Source: Bacteroidota bacterium
GTDB lineage: Bacteria; Bacteroidota; Bacteroidia; Bacteroidales; UBA1556
NCBI GenBank assembly: GCA_003648395.1
Contig: QMPB01000324.1
Coordinates: 1-5,875 of the forward strand
Length of the DNA: 5,875 bases
Direction: 5' to 3'
Of this stretch, positions 1 to 5,875 are shown piece after piece. A model generated the notes under the pieces. That model saw only the letters and a program-made list of their open reading frames with translations, searched no databases and was not told where the DNA came from. The translations under genes were made by a program, and so were the position numbers. Position 1 is the first letter of the stretch; every line of letters begins with the position of its first letter.

Positions 1-137
1 AGTATAAACACTGATAATCATTTCTAGTATAACATTTGACACTGAAAGTATAATAATTAACAGCCATAGAAAAACACTGTAGATATTAAAAAAATAAGGT
101 AATAGATAATTCCAAGGTAAAAAGAATAAGAAACATT
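1..137. other. A/T-rich non-coding flank downstream of the acyl-CoA synthetase gene
   Basis: No plausible open reading frame, RNA gene, promoter match or stable hairpin is seen. The motif AGTATAA occurs three times (1-7, 26-32, 47-53), and ACACTG follows nearby at 8-13, 39-44 and 74-79. The coding strand has a T-run at about 87-93, but no inverted repeat precedes it, so a Rho-independent terminator is not supported. Confidence 0.4.
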
Positions 138-1910
138 TTACTTCACCATTTTCTCACCGATTTTGTCATGGTTTTTGTCCTCCTTTTGTGATTTATCAAC
201 AGGATTTTCACCTGCATCCTTATCATGATATAAATACCTTTTAATTTTCTTAGTAGGTGTTTTAATAAATGGTTCTTTCTGCTCAAAGATTCCACTCAAT
301 CTTGAGAATCTATTTACCTCATCATTAACTGATTTCTTAATATTATTCAATATTTCAGTTACTTCTTTTTCCGCTTCTGAAGCTTTACTCTTAAGATTCT
401 TTATTTGCTTATTAATTTCTTCGTAGTTGAGCTCCACCCTAGCAACAATTTTTCCTTTAAGTTCATAAACCAAAGACTCAAGCACCCATTCACTCTTGTT
501 TATAGCGGCCTCAATTTCCTCTGGGAATATATTCTCACCACTAGGTCCTAGAATCATATTCTTAATTCTACCTTTAATAAAAAGGAAACCTTTTTCATCA
601 ATAATACCTGTATCACCTGTTCTAAAGCCACCATCTTCTGTAAACACCTCTTTATTAAGGTCATCAGCTTTATAATATCCTTGCATTATATTAGGTCCAT
701 AAGCAATAATTTCACCTTCTCCTGTTTTTGGATCCTGATTTATTAGTTTTAAAGTAACTCCTCTAACAGCTGGACCAGTAGAACCAAGTTCACATTTATG
801 TGGTGTAGTACCAGCTAATAGAGGTGAGGTTTCTGTTAAACCATAGCCTATTGCATACGGAAAATCAGCTTCAAAAAGAAATCTTTCAACATCAAAATCT
901 AATTTTGCACCTCCAATTCCATAAAAATGAAGCTCTCCACCAAATGTATTATATAATTTCTTTCCAGCTATTTTATGTAAGAATTTACGAGTAAATCCCA
1001 TTCCATAAAGCCATCTCTTTATTGGAGAATTTGTTAGTTCTGGTCTAATTTTAGATTTATAAATTTTCTCCATTATTAATGGAACTGTAAGCATAATATT
1101 TGGCTTCACTTTCTTTAAAGCAGGCATAAGAACTGCGGCTGTAGGCGGCTTTGTTATATAGTGAATTGATGCACCCATCATAACAGCAAAAATATTTCCA
1201 AGAGTAAACTCCAGTGTATGCGACATCGGCAAAATTGACAAAAACCTAAAAGTTTCATCTATGGGAAAAGTATGATATCCTTGAATTCCATTTGCCACAA
1301 GATTTCTATGTGATAACATTACACCTTTGGAGGTTCCTGTAGTTCCACTAGTGTAGATAATTGAAGCTAAATCATCAGCAACGACTTTGGGAAATTCATA
1401 TGATTTAAGAACCTCCGAATGATCTTTACAGAACTTAACAAATGCATCCTCCTTTTTTGTTTCACCATCTTTATTAATATGCATTGTAAAATCACGAAGT
1501 AGAATAATAGTTTTGCCCTTTGTTGCTCCATTCATATATAGCTTTTTGTATAAAGTAGATGATACAAATATAACTTTAGCTTCAGAATGCTGCATAATGT
1601 TTTCTACTTCTTTAGGCGAAAAATCTGGTAAAACAGGAACCGCAACAGCACCAATACTCACAATTGCAAAATATGATATTAACCAATTTGGACTATTTTC
1701 ACTCCAAATAGCTACTTTATCACCGAATTCAATTCCATGAGAACTAAGATTATATGACAATTTTCTTACTTTATCGAGAAAGTCTTTATATAAAATATAG
1801 TCTTGACCAACAAAGGCAAGTGCAGGTCTATCAGGAAAGTTTTTAGCTGAATTTCTAAGAAAAACACCTAAATTTAAGTCATCAAGTTTATTAATATCAT
1901 ATTGAATCAT
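138..1910 (-). CDS. AMP-forming long-chain acyl-CoA synthetase
   Basis: The 590-residue product is an ANL-superfamily adenylating enzyme, most like long-chain fatty acid-CoA ligases, which convert fatty acid, ATP and CoA to acyl-CoA via an acyl-adenylate. Motifs (numbered from the ATG at 1910): phosphate-binding loop YTSGTTGTSKG (186-196), LPMSHTLEFT (227-236), YGLTETSPLL (356-365), the ribose-binding Asp in FRTGD (429-433), the hinge GRIKNMI (447-453) followed by ENIFPEEIE (459-467), and a C-terminal TPTKKIKR (551-558) corresponding to the A10 catalytic-lysine motif, with Lys where many relatives have Gly. A Lys/Glu-rich helical stretch (495-535) precedes A10, and a hydrophilic Lys/Asp-rich tail of about 30 residues ends the protein. 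The frame is open to a TTG at 1985, but the extra 25 residues are hydrophobic, lie outside the family domain and are crossed by a likely promoter, so the ATG was chosen. Chain-length preference is not readable from sequence. The gene may be called fadD-like. Confidence 0.92.
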   Translation of the reverse strand: MIQYDINKLDDLNLGVFLRNSAKNFPDRPALAFVGQDYILYKDFLDKVRKLSYNLSSHGIEFGDKVAIWSENSPNWLISYFAIVSIGAVAVPVLPDFSPKEVENIMQHSEAKVIFVSSTLYKKLYMNGATKGKTIILLRDFTMHINKDGETKKEDAFVKFCKDHSEVLKSYEFPKVVADDLASIIYTSGTTGTSKGVMLSHRNLVANGIQGYHTFPIDETFRFLSILPMSHTLEFTLGNIFAVMMGASIHYITKPPTAAVLMPALKKVKPNIMLTVPLIMEKIYKSKIRPELTNSPIKRWLYGMGFTRKFLHKIAGKKLYNTFGGELHFYGIGGAKLDFDVERFLFEADFPYAIGYGLTETSPLLAGTTPHKCELGSTGPAVRGVTLKLINQDPKTGEGEIIAYGPNIMQGYYKADDLNKEVFTEDGGFRTGDTGIIDEKGFLFIKGRIKNMILGPSGENIFPEEIEAAINKSEWVLESLVYELKGKIVARVELNYEEINKQIKNLKSKASEAEKEVTEILNNIKKSVNDEVNRFSRLSGIFEQKEPFIKTPTKKIKRYLYHDKDAGENPVDKSQKEDKNHDKIGEKMVK

Positions 1911-1932
1911 GGTTGCAAGTTTGGTTCGCAGG

Positions 1933-1940
1933 CAAATATA
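1933..1940 (-). promoter_or_regulatory. Candidate Bacteroidota -7 promoter element for the acyl-CoA synthetase gene
   Basis: The coding strand reads TATATTTG, an exact match to the TAnnTTTG -7 element known for the primary sigma factor of Bacteroidota. It ends 22 bases before the ATG at 1910, which would give a short leader of roughly 16-20 bases. No convincing TTG/TTTG -33 box is seen about 20 bases further upstream (the sequence there is ATTAC-like), so this is a half-supported promoter. If real, it rules out the alternative TTG start at 1985. Confidence 0.45.
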
Positions 1941-1990
1941 ACTAAAAGATAGAAATAAATGTAAGTAATAAACTCTAAAAGACAAATATT

Positions 1991-2008
1991 GATAAATAAT
2001 AATTTATC
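1991..2008. other. Perfect 7-bp inverted repeat between folC and the acyl-CoA synthetase gene
   Basis: GATAAAT (1991-1997) and ATTTATC (2002-2008) are exact reverse complements around a 4-base spacer. The repeat lies about 50 bases upstream of the candidate -7 element at 1933-1940 and beside the weak terminator. It could be a second part of a termination region or an operator. In such A/T-rich DNA it could also be chance. Confidence 0.3.
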
Positions 2009-2012
2009 TTCT

Positions 2013-2037
2013 AAAAATCATCAAACAATATTGATTT
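2013..2037 (-). terminator. Weak hairpin with T-run after folC, possible terminator
   Basis: On the transcribed strand AAATCA (2037-2032) can pair with TGATTT (2020-2015) around an 11-base loop, and the 3' arm runs into a short T tract (TGATTTTT). It begins 21 bases after the folC stop codon. The stem is only 6 bp and A/T-rich, so termination would be inefficient; position and T-run are the main support. Confidence 0.3.
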
Positions 2038-2058
2038 AATTTATATGAATTTCCACAC

Positions 2059-3360
2059 CTAAATGAATATCTCCAATGCCTCAGCCACTATAAAAGTACT
2101 TCCACCTATAAATACCAAATCGTTTTTTTGAGCATTCCAAATTGATTTTTCAACTGCCTGATTTACACTTTGATACATTTCCCCATTAAGTTCAACTTTC
2201 CGAGCTTCTTCAAATAGCACTTCTTTATCCAAAGCTCTTGGAATTTTTGCTTGACAGAAATAGTATTCTGCTTTCTTAGGAAATAACTGCAACACTTTGT
2301 TTACTTCTTTATCATTTACCATTCCCAAAACAAAATGTAGTTTATTATACTTCATTTCCGATAATTGCTTCATTGTATATGATAATCCTGCCACATTATG
2401 TCCTGTATCAAGTATAACCATTGGTTTTTCTTGTACAATCTGCCAACGACCTGCGAAATTGGTATTTTTTATAATATTCTTTATTCCTTTTTGAATTATT
2501 TCATCATTTAGTTTCCATTCCTCTTTCAGAATCTCCAAAGATGCCAACGCGGTTCTTAAGTTCTTCTTCTGATAAGAACCTTTCAAAGGAAATAAATCCT
2601 CAACCCCAGCCATTACACTTTCTCTTCTATCCTTGTTCCTTGTTCCTTGCTCCTTTCTCCTCTTTCCTCTCTCCTTTTCCCTTTCGCTTTCTTCCGCCCA
2701 ACTTATTTCCGTTCCCACTTCCTTAGCTTTATTCTCAAAGACTAAAGTAGTTTTCTCTTGTCGTTCTCCAATAAGAATAGGAACTCCAGCTTTAATAATG
2801 CCAGCCTTCTCTCCCGCAATAGCCTCAATAGTATCACCAAGAAAAGCAGTATGATCCATTGATATATTGGTAATAATACTCAAAATTGATTTTACCATAT
2901 TAGTAGAATCAAGTCTGCCGCCCATCCCTGTTTCCATTATTACAATATCAACATTTTGTTGCTTGAAATAGTAAATTGCCATGGCGAAAGTAATTTCAAA
3001 AAAACTTGGTTTTACTTCCATAAACTGCTCGGAAAATTTCTCAACAAAATCAACAACAGCATTCTCGCTTATCATTTCTCCATTTATACGAATTCGTTCC
3101 CTAAAATCTAAAAGATGTGGCGATGTATAAAGCCCTGTTTTATATCCTGCCTCTTGAAAAACTGATGCTAGAATATTTGCGGTACTTCCTTTACCATTTG
3201 TTCCTGCAATATGTATGCTAGGGAAATCATTTTGTGGATTACCTAAAATATTACAAACTGCAATAGTATTACTCAAATCTGCCTTATATGCAGCTGCCCC
3301 CTGCCTCTGAAACATTGGAAGCTGTGAGAATAGAAAATCTATGGTTTGTTGGTAGGTCAT
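2059..3360 (-). CDS. folC: Bifunctional folylpolyglutamate synthase / dihydrofolate synthase
   Basis: This cytosolic Mur-ligase-family enzyme adds glutamate to dihydropteroate and/or extends the polyglutamate tail of folates, using ATP. Visible motifs over 433 residues: P-loop HIAGTNGKGST (50-60), the loop TSPHLLDFRERIRING (79-94), METGMGGRLDSTN (142-154) with Mg-site Glu143, SMDHTAFLG (167-175) with His170, EKAGIIK (184-190) whose Lys is the usual carbamylation site, DLFPLKGSYQKKN (255-267), and in the C-terminal domain DTGHNVAG (318-325) and GGSTFIVAEAL (419-429). Length is normal for the family. The ATG start fits the conserved N-terminus; no Shine-Dalgarno is visible and the stop is TAG. 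It lies 67 bases after mutS2 with no clear promoter between them, so co-transcription is likely. Odd point: residues 225-244 are encoded by a heptanucleotide tandem array and are almost all Arg, Lys, Glu, Gln, Gly. Whether both activities are present cannot be told from motifs alone. Confidence 0.96.
   Translation of the reverse strand: MTYQQTIDFLFSQLPMFQRQGAAAYKADLSNTIAVCNILGNPQNDFPSIHIAGTNGKGSTANILASVFQEAGYKTGLYTSPHLLDFRERIRINGEMISENAVVDFVEKFSEQFMEVKPSFFEITFAMAIYYFKQQNVDIVIMETGMGGRLDSTNMVKSILSIITNISMDHTAFLGDTIEAIAGEKAGIIKAGVPILIGERQEKTTLVFENKAKEVGTEISWAEESEREKERGKRRKEQGTRNKDRRESVMAGVEDLFPLKGSYQKKNLRTALASLEILKEEWKLNDEIIQKGIKNIIKNTNFAGRWQIVQEKPMVILDTGHNVAGLSYTMKQLSEMKYNKLHFVLGMVNDKEVNKVLQLFPKKAEYYFCQAKIPRALDKEVLFEEARKVELNGEMYQSVNQAVEKSIWNAQKNDLVFIGGSTFIVAEALEIFI
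2631..2686 (-). repeat. Heptanucleotide tandem repeat array inside folC
   Basis: Eight contiguous 7-base units, each beginning CCT on the plus strand: CCTTGTT, CCTTGTT, CCTTGCT, CCTTTCT, CCTCTTT, CCTCTCT, CCTTTTC, CCTTTCG. On the coding strand the consensus is close to AAGGAAC, purine-only except for scattered C and T. Two units are identical; divergence grows toward the 5' side of the gene. Because 3 units equal 21 bases, translation gives a 7-residue period: REKERGK, RRKEQGT, RNKDRRE (residues 227-247). The same peptide cycle would result in any frame, so the array carries no stop. It is translated as part of FolC. Degenerate pyrimidine-rich sequence continues for one or two units on either side. 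Confidence 0.9.
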
Positions 3361-3427
3361 ATAAAAATGCTGATATGTTAAATTGTTAATATGTTTGTTG
3401 TTGTGCTGACTCTACGCCGAAAATATT
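3361..3427. other. mutS2-folC intergenic gap with degenerate 8-nt periodicity
   Basis: The 67-base gap holds TATGTTAA, ATTGTTAA and TATGTTTG as three consecutive 8-base blocks (3374-3397), giving a direct repeat of ATATGTT at 3373-3379 and 3389-3395. I see no TAnnTTTG element toward folC, no T-run hairpin after mutS2 and no Shine-Dalgarno sequence before the folC ATG. This favours read-through from mutS2 into folC. Confidence 0.4.
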
Positions 3428-5863
3428 TTACTTCAATTTGATAATTGTTTTTCCTGCACCGCCAAAATCAATATGAGCATCAGCAAAGGATTTAACTTCT
3501 GGTACTGAACTTAAATAATCACGTATAATACTTCTCAAAATACCATTTCCTGTTCCATGAAGAATTTCCAAATTCTTACTACTAACCAGAATTGCTTCAT
3601 CTACCCATTGCTTAACAAAGCTAACAGCTTCTTCTGCTCTTTGCCCTCTGATATCAATATTTGGACTGAAATTAATCGATCTATCATGAATTTCTTTCAA
3701 AATACTATTGTGATACTGACTCTGGCTTTTGCTCTGTGCTTTCTTAACTTTCACCTTCACTTTCTCAATTTTATTATATCCAACGGATATTCTCAAACTA
3801 TCGAAACTAACAAGCGCATTCTTACCTTTTATTTCTTCAAGTATTCCCACTGATTCTTGGCCAATAATCCTAACTTCATCGCCAACAATAGGTTTTTCCT
3901 TAATCACAGAAATATTTGCTTGCTGTTTTTTCTCTTTTGTAGAAATTATTCTTGGTTTCTCTTTAGGGACTTGCTTCAAACTCTTCTCTATATCCTGCTT
4001 AGTTTCCTCTACTTTCTTGCGTATTGATTTTACTGCTTCCTTCTCTGCTTGACTTTCTTTAATCTCCCTAACACTTCTCTCTATTAGCCTATTAGCTCCT
4101 TTAAGTATTTCTTTTGCCTCGGCTTTAGCCTTATGAATAATTATTTGCTTCTCATCTTGAAGTTTAGAGTTTAGAGCTTCATATTTGTCCACCAATTCTT
4201 TAAGTGCGTTATCTGTAAATACAAGTTCTTCCTGCTTCTTATCAATTCTTTCTTTCTCAAGCTCTACTTCTTGCAATCTTTGGTCAAGGTTAATTTCTTT
4301 TCGTCCTGATTTCTTTCTTGCTCTATTAAGAATTTGCTCATCAAGACCAATTTTTCTAGCAATTTCAAAGGCAAAAGAGCTGCCTGGAGTTCCAATTTTC
4401 AACCTATAAAGTGGTAACAATTCTTTAGTATCAAAGAGCATTGCTGCATTAACAATTCCATTACCCTCTTTCGCCATAGCTTTAAGGTTAGAATAGTGTG
4501 TTGTAACAACTCCAAAAGCTTTCTTATAATTAAGTTGTTCCAATGAAGCCTCTGCTATTGCCCCTCCAATTGCAGGCTCAGTTCCTGTTCCAAATTCATC
4601 AATCAGAAACAGGCTTTTACTTGCTGCATTATTAACAAGGTTCTTAATATTCAATAAATGAGAACTATATGTACTAAGGTCATTCTCAATGGATTGCTCA
4701 TCGCCAATATCAATAAAAATATCATTAAATAATCTCATTTCTGAATTTTCACGCATGGGAACTAATAAGCCACATTGAAGCATATATTGTAATAATCCTA
4801 CCGTTTTTAAGCAAACAGATTTACCTCCTGCATTTGGACCTGAGATAATTAATATTCTCTTTTCTTTACTCAAACTAATATTTAAAGGGACAACTTTCTT
4901 ATTCTTCTTTTTATGAGCAAGATACAGCAAAGGATGCCTTGCCTCTCTCCACTGAAAATCATCAGTTTTATTAAGAATAGGCTTTACTGCTTCCAACTTC
5001 AATGCTAGTTTAGCTTTTGCCCTAATAAAATCAATCATTCCCAAATATCGATATGCTAGGACTAAATCATCAATACTTGGTTTTAAAGCTTCGGTAAATT
5101 GTAGTAAAATCTTATTTATTTCAAGTTTTTCTGCCAATTCTAATTCGCGCAGTTCATTATTGGTATCAAATAGCTCAATTGGCTCAAGGTAAACAATTTG
5201 CCCCGTCCTACTTTCATCATGAACAAATCCCTTTATCTTCCTTTTATCAGAAGCCAACATTGGGATAACAGCTCTACCATTTCTAATGGTAATTTCGGCA
5301 TCATCGCGAGTCCAACCTTGCTTTTTGGCATATTGCAGACTTTGGTGAATCTTATTTCGCAATGAGCGAGAAAGAGTATTTATCTTATTTCTAATTTCAA
5401 AAAGTGCAGGGCTAGCATTATCCTTAATTCTTGCTTTATCATCTATTATACTTTCCAACTTCTCAATTATCTCAATATCAAATATTACTTGATATTCAAG
5501 TTCAGAAAGTGAAGGATAATTCTCACGCTTTTTATAAAGGTATATTTTAACAGCAATAATTGCTTTTAGCGACAATTTAAGGTCAAACAATTCTTCCTGA
5601 GAAATACTACTACCCTTAGTCTTTAAGAATAATAATACATCTGTTAAATCAAAGAAGTTAACCGCAGGAAAACCCGTTTCCATCAATATTAACTGACGAA
5701 ATTCATTAGTTTGCTGAAGTCTAGTTTCCAAAACTTCAGAATGAGAAATAAACTTAATATTCTCAACAAATTTCTCTCCTGCCAAACTCAAACAAGATTC
5801 TCTTAGCATTTCTTTTATAGCAGAGAAACCTATTTTATCCTCAAAATTATTAGGGTAAATCAA
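3428..5863 (-). CDS. mutS2: Endonuclease MutS2 (MutS-family ATPase with KOW and Smr domains)
   Basis: The 811-residue product has the full MutS2 layout and near-usual family length. Residues 1-300 are the MutS-type core/lever and clamp region, without a mismatch-recognition domain. The ABC-type ATPase follows, with Walker A GPNAGGKS (342-349), a signature region DIGDEQSIENDLSTYSSHL (385-403), Walker B LFLIDEFGTGTEP (418-430, D422/E423) and TTHYSNLK (454-461). Residues 525-630 are a Lys/Glu-rich coiled coil, 658-700 a KOW-like barrel, and 736-811 an Smr domain with DIRG (737-740), HGTGNG (769-774) and a GGAGKT end. Known for the family: it suppresses recombination in some bacteria, and in Bacillus it binds collided ribosomes and splits them. 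Which role applies here is inference. The start is TTG; the preceding in-frame codon is TAA (5864-5866), the next Met is residue 19, and the family-typical IYPxNFExKIGF follows TTG directly. No catalytic motif appears lost. The linker before Smr is low-complexity. Confidence 0.96.
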   Translation of the reverse strand: MIYPNNFEDKIGFSAIKEMLRESCLSLAGEKFVENIKFISHSEVLETRLQQTNEFRQLILMETGFPAVNFFDLTDVLLFLKTKGSSISQEELFDLKLSLKAIIAVKIYLYKKRENYPSLSELEYQVIFDIEIIEKLESIIDDKARIKDNASPALFEIRNKINTLSRSLRNKIHQSLQYAKKQGWTRDDAEITIRNGRAVIPMLASDKRKIKGFVHDESRTGQIVYLEPIELFDTNNELRELELAEKLEINKILLQFTEALKPSIDDLVLAYRYLGMIDFIRAKAKLALKLEAVKPILNKTDDFQWREARHPLLYLAHKKKNKKVVPLNISLSKEKRILIISGPNAGGKSVCLKTVGLLQYMLQCGLLVPMRENSEMRLFNDIFIDIGDEQSIENDLSTYSSHLLNIKNLVNNAASKSLFLIDEFGTGTEPAIGGAIAEASLEQLNYKKAFGVVTTHYSNLKAMAKEGNGIVNAAMLFDTKELLPLYRLKIGTPGSSFAFEIARKIGLDEQILNRARKKSGRKEINLDQRLQEVELEKERIDKKQEELVFTDNALKELVDKYEALNSKLQDEKQIIIHKAKAEAKEILKGANRLIERSVREIKESQAEKEAVKSIRKKVEETKQDIEKSLKQVPKEKPRIISTKEKKQQANISVIKEKPIVGDEVRIIGQESVGILEEIKGKNALVSFDSLRISVGYNKIEKVKVKVKKAQSKSQSQYHNSILKEIHDRSINFSPNIDIRGQRAEEAVSFVKQWVDEAILVSSKNLEILHGTGNGILRSIIRDYLSSVPEVKSFADAHIDFGGAGKTIIKLK

Positions 5864-5875
5864 TTAATATAATTA

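Noticed and set aside
80..137. Rho-independent terminator after the acyl-CoA synthetase gene
   Set aside because: A T-run is present on the transcribed strand, but no inverted repeat precedes it; AAGGTAA occurs twice as a direct repeat only.
1513..1740. Plus-strand open frame of 75 codons opposite the acyl-CoA synthetase gene
   Set aside because: It is antisense to conserved coding sequence and shows no recognisable domain.
2297..2494. Plus-strand open frame of 65 codons opposite folC
   Set aside because: It is a shadow of the folC C-terminal domain coding sequence.
2631..2686. CRISPR-like or mobile element insertion in folC
   Set aside because: The unit is 7 bases with no spacers, terminal inverted repeats or target duplication, so it is a simple tandem array.
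2541..2854. Two plus-strand open frames rich in Phe, Leu, Pro and Ser (2541-2726 and 2633-2854)
   Set aside because: They are the antisense reading of folC. Their composition comes from the pyrimidine-rich complement of the heptanucleotide array, and they have no family resemblance.
3557..4409. Plus-strand open frames opposite mutS2 (3557-3853, 3729-4052, 4185-4409)
   Set aside because: They are fully antisense to well-conserved mutS2 coding sequence. Their Ser/Phe/Leu-rich content mirrors the Lys/Glu-rich coiled coil, and there is no start context or motif.
138..5863. A new multi-gene system or defence island formed by the three genes
   Set aside because: All three are complete members of common housekeeping families with intact motifs, a 148-base gap separates two of them, and no unknown protein, nuclease partner, mobile element or repeat-spacer array is present.

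Overview
The window is about one third G+C and carries three complete protein genes, all on the minus strand. Read 5' to 3' along that strand they are mutS2 (right), folC (middle) and an AMP-forming long-chain acyl-CoA synthetase (left). Protein signatures point to Bacteroidota. The FolC N-terminus begins MTYQQTIDFLFSQLPMFQRQ and the MutS2 N-terminus reads IYPNNFEDKIGF, both of which I recall as typical of that phylum. None of the genes has a recognisable Shine-Dalgarno sequence, and a TAnnTTTG promoter element lies just before the acyl-CoA synthetase, which also fits. I cannot place it below phylum with confidence.

Layout: 5864-5875 is the last 12 bases upstream of mutS2. 3428-5863 is mutS2 with a TTG start. 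3361-3427 is a 67-base gap with a degenerate 8-nt periodic stretch and no visible promoter or terminator, so folC is probably read through from mutS2. 2059-3360 is folC; its middle contains eight heptanucleotide repeat units that are translated in frame. 1911-2058 is a 148-base gap with two weak A/T-rich hairpins and a candidate Bacteroidota promoter, so the acyl-CoA synthetase is probably its own transcription unit. 138-1910 is that synthetase. 1-137 is A/T-rich non-coding sequence.

The genes are housekeeping functions with no obvious common pathway: ribosome rescue or anti-recombination (MutS2), folate polyglutamylation (FolC) and fatty acid activation. I see no mobile element, CRISPR array, RNA gene, defence module or new multi-gene system. 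The most notable observation is the heptanucleotide tandem array inside folC, which adds or replaces about 20 highly charged residues in an essential-type enzyme without breaking the frame.
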